6,404 bases of DNA from an uncultured Ruminococcus sp. Its GTDB lineage: Bacteria > Bacillota > Clostridia > Oscillospirales > Ruminococcaceae. Positions 1 to 5,448 of the stretch are shown piece by piece. The stretch covers positions 1 through 6,404 of the forward strand of contig USNJ01000116.1 of the NCBI GenBank assembly GCA_900556055.1, given 5' to 3'. Under the pieces are notes generated by a model that was given only the letters and a program-made list of their open reading frames with translations, searched no databases and was not told the origin of the DNA. Within the stretch, counting starts at the first letter, position 1. Each line of letters starts with the position of its first letter. The position numbers and the translations under genes are program-made.

Positions 1-79
1 GAGGGATTTGAACCCTCGCGCCGGTTTCCCGACCTACTCCCTTAGCAGGGGAGCCCCTTCACCACTTGGGTATTTCTGC
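1..79 (-). tRNA. tRNA-Ser(GCU), 3' end cut by window edge
   Basis: Read on the minus strand, the 5' acceptor half GCAGAAA (79-73) is followed by U8-A9, a D arm, and an anticodon arm with stem CTCCC/GGGAG around the loop CTGCTAA, giving anticodon GCU (reads AGC/AGU). A long class II variable arm and a complete T arm (GAGGG, TTCAAAT, CCCTC; positions 17-1) follow. The long variable arm confirms the serine type. The 3' acceptor strand, discriminator and any encoded CCA lie beyond the left edge. It is the second tRNA of a tandem pair and sits 22 nt downstream of tRNA-Ser(UGA), with no promoter seen between them, so the two are probably co-transcribed. Confidence 0.95.
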
Positions 80-101
80 GAATGGTGAATAAAAAGAAAT
101 A

Positions 102-189
102 TGGCGGAGAGGAAGGGATTCGAACCCTTGTGCCTTGTGGGCAAACGGTTTTCAAGACCGCCTCGTTATGACCGCTTCGATACCTCTCC
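102..189 (-). tRNA. tRNA-Ser(UGA) with encoded CCA
   Basis: On the minus strand the acceptor stem GGAGAGG (189-183) pairs with CCTCTCC (112-106). It is followed by discriminator G and an encoded CCA (104-102). The anticodon stem GCGGT/ACCGT encloses the loop CTTGAAA, giving anticodon UGA, which reads UCN codons. A long variable arm and a standard T arm with GGTTCGAATCC are present, as expected for class II serine tRNA. Together with the neighbouring GCU tRNA it covers both serine codon families. The promoter is at 222-250. Confidence 0.97.
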
Positions 190-197
190 ATATATAA

Positions 198-213
198 CGC
201 ATGATGTCATGCG
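198..213. repeat. Perfect 7-bp inverted repeat in the tRNA leader
   Basis: CGCATGA-tg-TCATGCG is a perfect inverted repeat with a 2-nt centre. It lies between the predicted tRNA transcription start (about 215) and the tRNA 5' end (189). In RNA a loop of at least four bases would form at the extreme 5' end of the pre-tRNA leader; in DNA it could be an operator-like dyad. Its function is unknown. Confidence 0.6.
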
Positions 214-221
214 ACTTAATT

Positions 222-250
222 ATTTTACCATGCACCGAATGATTTGTCAA
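222..250 (-). promoter_or_regulatory. Sigma-A promoter of the tRNA-Ser pair
   Basis: The minus strand has a perfect -35 TTGACA (250-245), a 17-nt spacer and a near-perfect -10 TAAAAT (227-222). Transcription should start near 215, about 26 nt before the first base of tRNA-Ser(UGA). Strong consensus promoters are normal for tRNA genes. The assignment is from sequence only. Confidence 0.85.
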
Positions 251-363
251 TGGATTAAGCAAAACTTTTATTTTTTCAGCATGTTGCATAATTTTCGTCT
301 GCAAAATATATAACTTTCTACAATTCAAACATTTTTCTGCTTTGTCACAGTTTCTTAATTAAC

Positions 364-395
364 ATCATGTGAATTATGGTTATAATGCACATGAT
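364..395. repeat. 32-bp near-perfect palindrome
   Basis: The arms are ATCATGTG (364-371) and CACATGAT (388-395), and inside them ATTAT (373-377) and ATAAT (382-386). One mismatched pair (a372/g387) and a GGTT centre are all that break the symmetry, giving 13 paired positions per arm. Neither side is followed by a T-run, so it is not a standard intrinsic terminator. A perfect CGCATGCG palindrome (397-404) follows directly. It could be an operator, a processing hairpin in an unannotated transcript, or a remnant of a small repeat element. Confidence 0.7.
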
Positions 396-417
396 CCGCA
401 TGCGATTTACATAGATA

Positions 418-457
418 TTAAACAAAACACCAATGCTCATGCACAATATTTTGTTAA
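418..457. repeat. AT-rich inverted repeat TTAAaCAAAA / TTTTGTTAA
   Basis: TTAAACAAAA (418-427) and TTTTGTTAA (449-457) are complementary except for one bulged A, around a 21-nt centre. In DNA this AT-rich, such a match can arise by chance, so support is weak. It is recorded because it adds to the run of dyads upstream of the antiporter promoter. Confidence 0.35.
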
Positions 458-502
458 TCTTTTAACAGCTGTAAAAAAACGGTTAAATGTAAAATCAAAC
501 AA

Positions 503-531
503 TTGACATTGAAAGATTTTGCATTTATAAT
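503..531 (+). promoter_or_regulatory. Consensus sigma-A promoter of the antiporter operon
   Basis: The -35 TTGACA (503-508) and -10 TATAAT (526-531) both match consensus perfectly and are separated by 17 nt. Transcription should begin near 538, leaving a leader of about 113 nt before the start codon at 651. The first predicted bases run straight into a hairpin, so this very strong promoter may be restrained by its leader. Confidence 0.88.
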
Positions 532-539
532 AGGTATAT

Positions 540-587
540 ACAAAGATGTATGACACCCCAAAAGTCTGCATCTTTGTTGTTTTTTCC
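540..587 (+). terminator. Leader hairpin with U-tract (possible attenuator)
   Basis: ACAAAGATG (540-548) pairs perfectly with CATCTTTGT (569-577). An inner GAC (552-554) can pair with GTC (564-566) around an ACCCCAAAA loop. The downstream strand is T-rich (577-585, broken by one G at 579), which is the layout of a weak intrinsic terminator. It begins within a few bases of the predicted transcription start and about 75 nt before the CDS. The stem is AU-rich, so termination may be partial. The U-tract TTTTTCC (581-587) could instead pair with GGAAAAA (618-624), a possible antitermination arrangement. I do not recognise a known riboswitch class here. It could also make a short (about 50 nt) RNA. 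Confidence 0.5.
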
Positions 588-603
588 GCATAAAGCTGGA
601 ATG

Positions 604-619
604 CCCGGAGGGAACCGGG
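604..619 (+). promoter_or_regulatory. Small GC hairpin in the antiporter leader
   Basis: CCCGG (604-608) and CCGGG (615-619) form a 5-bp GC stem with loop AGGGAA, in an otherwise AU-rich leader. It lies about 17 nt upstream of the ribosome binding site (GGGAAGG, 637-643, 7 nt before ATG 651). Its 3' arm overlaps the stretch that could pair with the U-tract of the upstream hairpin, so the two folds would compete. The role is inferred only. Confidence 0.4.
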
Positions 620-650
620 AAAAAGAGAAATTTAAAGGGAAGGTCAATTT

Positions 651-1931
651 ATGGATTACTCGTATTTGCTGTCACTGGCGCTGATACTTCTCAGCACCAA
701 GGTTCTCGGACTTTTTACAAAGAAGCTGAAACTGCCTCAGGTCGTCGGAGCACTGCTTGCAGGTCTGCTTTTAGGTCCTGCATTTCTCGGCGTACTCAAA
801 GAAACAGAGTTTATAACAAACATCTCCGAGCTCGGCGTTATCATTCTGATGTTCGCCGCAGGTCTTGAAACTGACATCAAGGAACTGAAAAAAACAGGAA
901 AAGCCTCCTTTGTCATTGCCCTGATAGGTGTTATCGTACCTCTGCTGGGCGGTCTGGGCGTTGCTTACATATTCAATGCTGACGGCGATCCCGCACTTTC
1001 ATCATCTGCACTTCTTCAGAACATTTTCATAGGAATCATTCTTACAGCAACATCTGTCAGCATCACTGTTGAAACACTGAAAGAGCTTGGCAAGCTGTCC
1101 ACAAAGGCAGGAAATGCTATCCTCGGTGCTGCTCTGATAGATGATATTCTCGGAATCATTGCGCTCACACTTGTAACGAGCCTTGCCGATCCTTCAGTAA
1201 ATATTGCTGTCGTACTCCTGAAGATCGTTGCATTCTTTGCATTTGCAATATTTGTTGGTTTCCTTTTCCACTATGCATTCAACAAATGGACAAATTCCAA
1301 TCAGGATCTCAGAAGATACATTATCATAAGCTTTGTATTCTGCCTGCTTCTCTCCTACACTGCTGAGCATTTCTTCGGTGTTGCGGATATCACAGGCGCA
1401 TACATCGCAGGTCTTGTTATATCGACATCTTCGAGAATAAAGTATATCACAAACCGTTTTGAGACACTTTCATACATGCTTCTCTCCCCTGTTTTCTTCG
1501 CAAGCATAGGTCTGAAGATCGACAGCTTTGCCCTTTCCGGCTCAATGATCGCATTCACAGCAGTTATCACGATCGTTGCTATCCTTACAAAGATCATAGG
1601 CTGCGGCATCGGCGCAAAGATGTGCGGATTTACAACAAAGGAATCCGTCCAGGTCGGAACAGGTATGATCTCGCGAGGCGAGGTCGCTCTGATCGTCGCA
1701 AACAAGGGTGCCGCCGTAGGACTCATGAGCACTGCATATTTCGCACCTATCGCTATCATGGTCGTTATAACGACTATCGTAACGCCTATCCTGCTTAAAG
1801 TCGTATTCCGCAGCAAGAGCGGAGAAACGGCTGCTGACACTGTTGATAATTCCGGCATTGTCGATGTTTATAACAGAAGCGCTCAATATGAGCAGGCTGT
1901 TCAGAACATTGACAAAGAAAGTGACAAGTAA
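651..1931 (+). CDS. CPA2-family cation:proton antiporter
   Basis: This is an integral membrane exchanger of 426 residues that should swap cytoplasmic Na+ or K+ for protons. It has the Na+/H+ exchanger fold: about 12 hydrophobic segments over residues 1-395. The N-terminal KLKLPQVVGALLAGLLLGP matches the conserved first part of Kef/NapA-like proteins. The paired acidic motif in ALIDDILG (Asp164-Asp165) is the ion-binding site of the CPA2 branch, whose Asp-Asp members are usually electrogenic. ISRGEVALI (341-349) is the conserved late-helix motif. The cytoplasmic tail (about 396-426) is short and polar, with no RCK/TrkA_N or USP domain, unlike full Kef channels. The start is supported by a purine-rich ribosome binding site at 637-643. 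It is the first gene of an operon, with another antiporter 31 nt downstream. Ion preference (Na+ versus K+) cannot be read from sequence. Confidence 0.93.
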   Translation: MDYSYLLSLALILLSTKVLGLFTKKLKLPQVVGALLAGLLLGPAFLGVLKETEFITNISELGVIILMFAAGLETDIKELKKTGKASFVIALIGVIVPLLGGLGVAYIFNADGDPALSSSALLQNIFIGIILTATSVSITVETLKELGKLSTKAGNAILGAALIDDILGIIALTLVTSLADPSVNIAVVLLKIVAFFAFAIFVGFLFHYAFNKWTNSNQDLRRYIIISFVFCLLLSYTAEHFFGVADITGAYIAGLVISTSSRIKYITNRFETLSYMLLSPVFFASIGLKIDSFALSGSMIAFTAVITIVAILTKIIGCGIGAKMCGFTTKESVQVGTGMISRGEVALIVANKGAAVGLMSTAYFAPIAIMVVITTIVTPILLKVVFRSKSGETAADTVDNSGIVDVYNRSAQYEQAVQNIDKESDK

Positions 1932-1947
1932 CAATTTATAGGAAAAT

Positions 1948-1955
1948 TGAGGAGG
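1948..1955 (+). promoter_or_regulatory. Strong ribosome binding site of the second antiporter
   Basis: TGAGGAGG ends 7 nt before ATG 1963 and fixes that start. It is a better match to the anti-Shine-Dalgarno sequence than the site of the first gene, which suggests the second protein is translated independently and at least as efficiently. No promoter or terminator is visible in the 31-nt gap. Confidence 0.8.
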
Positions 1956-1962
1956 ATGTTCC

Positions 1963-3390
1963 ATGACTGCAATTTTAACGCTGTTCGCCGCCATCATCAT
2001 CGTCTCGGTTATATCGAGCAAGCTGCTTTACCGCATGGGCGTTCCAACTCTGCTTATTTTCCTGGGTCTCGGAATGCTCTGCGGCTCAGACTGCCTTAAC
2101 ATAATATATTTTGACAATTACGGCGTTGCAAAGGACATATGCTCTGCCGCACTCATATTCATAATTTTCTACGGCGGATTCGGTACAAACATTAAGATCG
2201 CAAAGCCTGTCGTAGCCGAATCTGTCCTGATGGCATCGGTCGGCGTTGTGCTGACTGCGCTTATAACAGGCGTTTTCTGTATGCTGATACTTCACATCAG
2301 CTTTATAGAGGGTCTGCTCATAGGCTCCGTCATCTCATCAACTGACGCTGCATCAGTCTTTTCAATACTCCGTGCAAAAAAGCTGAACCTGAAGGGCGGT
2401 CTTGCATCGCTACTTGAGATCGAAAGCGGAAGCAACGACCCCTTCGCCTATATGCTGACGCTCATCTGCGTGACCGTCATCTGCGGAGAAACAGGCGGCA
2501 CACCTATCCCGATCATGCTTCTGAAACAGATAGGTTTCGGAATCGCAGTCGGATTTATCCTTGCATCTATTACTGCATGGGTGCTCAAAAAGATAGATTT
2601 CGAGGTTGACGGACTCTACTCACTGCTTATCCTCGGCATAGCGATCTGCTCGTACACGTTATGTGAATTTATCGGAGGAAACGGATACCTCAGCGTTTAC
2701 ATCTGCGGAATAATCCTCGGAAACAGCAAAATGCTGCATAAGAGAAACCTTGTGCATTTCTTTGACGGCATCTCATGGCTCTCGCAGATCATACTCTTCT
2801 TTGCGCTCGGACTTCTCGCATTCCCGACACAGTTTGTCGCAAAGCTCCCCTATGGCATTGCGATCGCACTTTTCCTGCTGTTCATTGCCAGACCTATCAC
2901 CTGCGCAGTCCTTCTTACACCGTTCAAGATAGATTTCAAAAAGCAGATGTTCATTTCATGGTCGGGACTCAGAGGTGCGGCATCTATCGTTTTTGCAATA
3001 TACGCAATGACGGGCGGCGAACACCTGAACTGCGATATCTTCAACATAGTGTTCATCGTCGCAATGTTCTCGGTAGCCGTGCAGGGAACGCTTCTCCCGA
3101 AGGTTGCCGAAAAGCTCGACCTTGTGGATAATGAAACTACCGTCCTCAAAACATTTACCGACTACCGTGAGGAGATCAATACAAGCCTTATGGAATATAT
3201 CGTCGATAAGGACAGCAGCTGGTGCGGAAAAAGCATCATGAATGCCAATATCCCCGAAGAGATACTTGTTGTGATGATAAAGCGCAAAAACGATGTTATT
3301 ATCCCCAAAGGCTCAACCGTCATTGAGGACGGTGATACGATGGTGCTGAGCAGCTCATCCGAAGAAGCCTTTGACCTTATCGCAACATGA
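1963..3390 (+). CDS. CPA1-family K+(Na+)/H+ antiporter with RCK_C domain (NhaP2/CvrA type)
   Basis: This 475-residue membrane antiporter has about 12-13 transmembrane segments (residues 1-390) and a cytoplasmic regulatory tail. SSTDAASVFSIL (Thr127-Asp128) and LEIESGSNDPFAY (Asn158-Asp159) are the CPA1 ion-translocation signatures; the Asn-Asp pair contrasts with the Asp-Asp of the upstream gene. WSGLRGAASIVFAIYA is the conserved late-helix arginine motif of the NhaP branch. Residues about 410-475, including WCGKSI, EILVVMIKR and IEDGDTMVL, form a TrkA_C/RCK_C domain, which in relatives binds small ligands and gates transport. In some Firmicutes antiporters (Staphylococcus aureus CpaA) that ligand is c-di-AMP. 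It is shorter than E. coli CvrA (NhaP2), lacking that protein's further C-terminal extension. It is second in the operon and followed by a strong terminator. Family is certain; the transported ion and ligand are inferred. Confidence 0.93.
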   Translation: MTAILTLFAAIIIVSVISSKLLYRMGVPTLLIFLGLGMLCGSDCLNIIYFDNYGVAKDICSAALIFIIFYGGFGTNIKIAKPVVAESVLMASVGVVLTALITGVFCMLILHISFIEGLLIGSVISSTDAASVFSILRAKKLNLKGGLASLLEIESGSNDPFAYMLTLICVTVICGETGGTPIPIMLLKQIGFGIAVGFILASITAWVLKKIDFEVDGLYSLLILGIAICSYTLCEFIGGNGYLSVYICGIILGNSKMLHKRNLVHFFDGISWLSQIILFFALGLLAFPTQFVAKLPYGIAIALFLLFIARPITCAVLLTPFKIDFKKQMFISWSGLRGAASIVFAIYAMTGGEHLNCDIFNIVFIVAMFSVAVQGTLLPKVAEKLDLVDNETTVLKTFTDYREEINTSLMEYIVDKDSSWCGKSIMNANIPEEILVVMIKRKNDVIIPKGSTVIEDGDTMVLSSSSEEAFDLIAT

Positions 3391-3406
3391 TCAGAATATA
3401 ATATCA

Positions 3407-3440
3407 CCCGCTTTGGATAATCCGAAGCGGGATTTTTTAT
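3407..3440 (+). terminator. Intrinsic terminator of the antiporter operon
   Basis: CCCGCTTTGGA (3407-3417) pairs with TCCGAAGCGGG (3421-3431), with one T-G wobble, closing a TAA loop. The stem is followed by ATTTTTTAT (3432-3440), including six T. It starts 16 nt after the antiporter stop codon and is a canonical rho-independent terminator. Confidence 0.93.
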
Positions 3441-3478
3441 AACAAAAGATCCCGCAGAACATAAAACTCTGCGGGATC
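3441..3478 (-). terminator. Intrinsic terminator of the surface-protein gene
   Basis: On the minus strand a perfect 11-bp stem, GATCCCGCAGA (3478-3468) with TCTGCGGGATC (3458-3448), closes a 9-nt loop. It is followed by TTTTGTT (3447-3441). It lies 22 nt beyond the stop of the minus-strand gene. It abuts the plus-strand terminator, so the two operons converge on a back-to-back terminator pair. Confidence 0.9.
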
Positions 3479-3500
3479 ATCTTTTCAGTTCATATCACGA

Positions 3501-5369
3501 TCATTTCAGATCATCGCTTAGACGCTTCTTCCTTGAAGCTGCAAGCGTCAGGTACAGTGCAGAAGCAGCCGCAGCAAATGTAGTAGCTGTCTTGGGAACA
3601 GTGCTGTTTCCTGTCTTAGGATTCTTTGCGGAGGATACGGAAGTGCTGTCACCGTCAACCTCAACGCTTGAACCGTCACCGAGAGGAACTCTGAAATCAT
3701 CGAAATCAACGAAGTCATCATCCTCAGCAAACGGATCTGCCGAAAGAGGAACAGTAGCATCATCGAATTCCACTGTTTCAGGCTCGGGATCATTCATGTC
3801 CATGATGTCAAGCACCTTTGTAGGCTCCGGAGCATCAGGCATATAGGGAGTGTTGTTTTCTTCCTCGGGAGCATCCTCAAGATCAGTGATATCCGGCAGT
3901 TCAAGCTCCTCAAACATGTCATTCGACGGTAAATCGGGTGTAACAGGAGTTACAGGCGTGATCGGCGGAGTTATAGGAAGCTCGGGTGTTTCACGGATTC
4001 CCGGATCTGTCGGCTGATCAGGGTTAGTAGGCTGATCAGGATTTGTAGGCTGATCGGGATTTGTTGGCTGATCAGGGTTCGAAGGCTGATCAGGGTTCGA
4101 AGGCTGATCGGGGTTCGTTGGCTGATCAGGGTTAGACGGCTGATCAGGGTTCGTTGGCTGATCAGGATTTGTTGGCTGATCGGGATTTGTCGGCTGATCA
4201 GGATTTGTTGGCTGATCAGGATTAGACGGCTGATCGGGGTTTGTAGGCTGATCGGGATCGGTATCTCCGCCATCTCCGCCTTCGTCCTTACCGTCTTCGT
4301 TTTCCTCGTCCTTATTGTCGTCCTTGCCGTCTTCGGTTTCTTCTTCCTTGCTGTCGTCCTTATTATTGTCCTCACCGTCACCCGTATCGGGAGTGTAATA
4401 TGTAAGATCTATTTTCTTATTAGGCACACATCCAAATTCAAGACCTGCATCTGATGTAAAATTATCGCAGATAAGCTGTCCCTCGAAATGAGCATCGGTT
4501 GAACTTGAAACGCTTGACTTAGGTGCCAGCAGCGTTCCGACACTCTTGCCGATAATAACGTCATTTCCGCCGGGAACATTTATAAGGATCTTGTCAGCAA
4601 GCGAGCCTTCATTGGGATTATTTGCATTTTTGATAGGATTTCCGTTATAGTTGGACTGCCAGTTGACGGACATATCAATAGTGCCCTCGCCGACAATATT
4701 GATAATAACGCTTGAACCCGCAGGAACATTAAAGTTCATCTGATTGAGCGAGCTTGTGCTTCCGAGCAGTGCATTATACTCATCAACAGTCAGTGTAAAC
4801 ACATTTACATCTTCATTTGATCCGGTAAAATTGATAACTCCGGGACAGTAAGGATCACCTGACATTCCTCTTTCGACAAATGTTTTGCCGTCATCAGGAA
4901 ATGCCTTTGCGATCGAATCACTCAGCTGCGAAAGACTTTCAAATTCCTTGCCGAAGTCGATGGTCGTGCTTTCGGCATCATTTATGGACTCCTCCTGAAA
5001 TGCACCGGAAACAACGTTGTTTACATAGTAAGATTTTACATTGTAAACAGGGCTTATGGTCGCACTTCCGCCTACTGCAATAGAACCATGACCGTTTCCG
5101 ATATCCTGATTGCTGCCGCCCTTCAGATTTCTGTAATCATTCTTAACAAAAACATTGTAAGAGGACGCACCGCCCAAATCAATGCTTATAGTTTCCTTTT
5201 TCTTGACTTCTTCGCTATTCTGATGACTTTCAACGCCGTAATTCGGGTTTTCAGCCGCTGTTGAATCATCGGCAGATGCATTTACGGAGAGCGCACCTGA
5301 ACCGAGCATAGCCACAGCAAAAGCAAATGCCGCAGCGGATTTGTTAAATTCATTTTTCTTCTTTCTCAT
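3501..5369 (-). CDS. Secreted, wall-anchored choice-of-anchor A type surface protein with Pro-rich repeat stalk
   Basis: The 622-residue protein has a clear layout. Residues 1-33 are a signal peptide: basic MRKKKNEFNK, then an Ala-rich hydrophobic core ending in ASA, with likely cleavage after Ala33. Residues about 55-325 resemble the choice-of-anchor A domain: SSYNVFVKNDY near the start, GHGSIAVGGSATI, and a late TLLAPKSSV...FEGQLICDNF stretch. Such domains occur in putative adhesins. Residues 326-370 are an Asp/Glu/Lys/Gly-rich linker. Residues 371-454 are 14 copies of NPDQP[T/S]. Residues 455-579 are Pro-rich, then strongly acidic. Residues 583-622 are NPKTG, a short hydrophobic segment and RKKRLSDDLK, a wall-sorting signal. 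AGGTGAT (5373-5379) is the ribosome binding site. The gene has its own promoter and terminator. A surface stalk displaying a binding domain is the likely role; no ligand can be named. No sortase gene is in view. Confidence 0.88.
   Translation of the reverse strand: MRKKKNEFNKSAAAFAFAVAMLGSGALSVNASADDSTAAENPNYGVESHQNSEEVKKKETISIDLGGASSYNVFVKNDYRNLKGGSNQDIGNGHGSIAVGGSATISPVYNVKSYYVNNVVSGAFQEESINDAESTTIDFGKEFESLSQLSDSIAKAFPDDGKTFVERGMSGDPYCPGVINFTGSNEDVNVFTLTVDEYNALLGSTSSLNQMNFNVPAGSSVIINIVGEGTIDMSVNWQSNYNGNPIKNANNPNEGSLADKILINVPGGNDVIIGKSVGTLLAPKSSVSSSTDAHFEGQLICDNFTSDAGLEFGCVPNKKIDLTYYTPDTGDGEDNNKDDSKEEETEDGKDDNKDEENEDGKDEGGDGGDTDPDQPTNPDQPSNPDQPTNPDQPTNPDQPTNPDQPTNPDQPSNPDQPTNPDQPSNPDQPSNPDQPTNPDQPTNPDQPTNPDQPTDPGIRETPELPITPPITPVTPVTPDLPSNDMFEELELPDITDLEDAPEEENNTPYMPDAPEPTKVLDIMDMNDPEPETVEFDDATVPLSADPFAEDDDFVDFDDFRVPLGDGSSVEVDGDSTSVSSAKNPKTGNSTVPKTATTFAAAASALYLTLAASRKKRLSDDLK
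3504..3623 (-). other. C-terminal NPKTG cell-wall sorting signal
   Basis: Residues 583-587 are NPKTG. They are followed by NSTVPKTATT, the hydrophobic stretch FAAAASALYLTLAAS (598-612) and the basic tail RKKRLSDDLK. This tripartite layout is that of a sortase substrate, but the motif is not LPXTG. NPKTG is the known recognition motif of Bacillus anthracis sortase B, and related xPKTG motifs are used by Clostridioides difficile sortase B. That makes a class B-like or lineage-specific sortase plausible. The hydrophobic stretch is short, and a second near-motif (VPKT) lies 8 residues downstream of NPKTG. Confidence 0.7.
4008..4259 (-). repeat. 14 tandem 18-bp units encoding NPDQP[T/S]
   Basis: The 252-bp array encodes residues 371-454 of the surface protein. 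Each 18-bp unit contains an 11-bp core, GGCTGATCRGG on the plus strand, and a 7-bp variable segment. The first unit reads DPDQPT and the other 13 read NPDQP followed by Thr (9) or Ser (4). The protein is strongly constrained while third positions vary, so the array is old enough to have diverged, yet some adjacent units are identical. Pro-rich arrays like this act as extended, rigid stalks in wall-anchored proteins. Copy number is likely to vary between strains. Confidence 0.95.
4260..4394 (-). other. Acidic low-complexity linker (Asp/Glu/Lys/Gly) in the surface protein
   Basis: Residues 326-370 are almost entirely D, E, K, N, G, S and T, with the partial repeat EDGKD[D/E] occurring twice (EDGKDDNKDEE, EDGKDEGG). 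It separates the folded N-terminal domain from the Pro-rich stalk and is probably disordered. The DNA is correspondingly repetitive (GTCCTT and CTTC runs), so unequal recombination could change its length. Confidence 0.75.
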
Positions 5370-5387
5370 AATATCACCTATACCTCA

Positions 5388-5448
5388 ATGTAAATGATAA
5401 AATGTAATGCTTCCCTACTATATTCATTACTATTATATCATTTTACAT
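5388..5448. repeat. Inverted repeat spanning the surface-gene promoter and leader
   Basis: ATGTAAATGATA (5388-5399, plus strand) recurs inverted as ATGTAAAATGATA (minus strand, 5448-5436) with one extra A. A third partial copy, AAAATGTAAT, lies at 5398-5407. One arm covers the spacer and edge of the -10 box, the other lies in the 5' leader. The arrangement could serve as a two-site operator. AT-richness raises the chance of coincidence. Confidence 0.4.

Larger units (their letters stand above)
190..650. other. AT-rich intergenic region between divergent transcription units
   Basis: These 461 bp separate the leftward tRNA unit from the rightward antiporter operon. No convincing protein gene is present. 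The region holds the tRNA promoter, a run of inverted repeats between 198 and 457, eight CATG tetramers between 200 and 441, the antiporter promoter at 503-531 and a structured 5' leader at about 538-650. An imperfect dyad centred on CAGCTG (TTTTaACAGCTGTaAAAA, about 458-475) lies just upstream of the antiporter promoter and could bind a regulator. That last point is weak because the flanks are simple A/T runs. Confidence 0.7.

Noticed and set aside
101..313. Plus-strand 70-residue reading frame
   Set aside because: Its first part is the reverse complement of tRNA-Ser(UGA) and the rest crosses the tRNA promoter; it has no ribosome binding site.
364..395. CRP/FNR-type operator
   Set aside because: TGTGA and CACA are present but 16 nt apart rather than the usual 6, so the spacing does not fit.
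540..650. Known riboswitch (c-di-AMP ydaO, fluoride crcB, c-di-GMP)
   Set aside because: The gene context would suit an ion or c-di-AMP sensor, but I could not find the conserved core bases of these classes and the leader is short; covariance-model search is needed.
1355..2021. Two minus-strand reading frames of 167 and 159 residues antisense to the first antiporter
   Set aside because: They lie opposite strongly conserved membrane-protein coding sequence, show no family resemblance and have no ribosome binding site.
4008..4259. CRISPR-like regular array
   Set aside because: The period is 18 bp with 7-bp variable parts, in frame within a CDS, encoding NPDQP[T/S]; there are no true spacers.
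3971..4381. Minus-strand 136-residue frame rich in TLISQ-like repeats
   Set aside because: It is the out-of-frame shadow of the 18-bp array; since 18 is divisible by 3, other frames also stay open and look repetitive.
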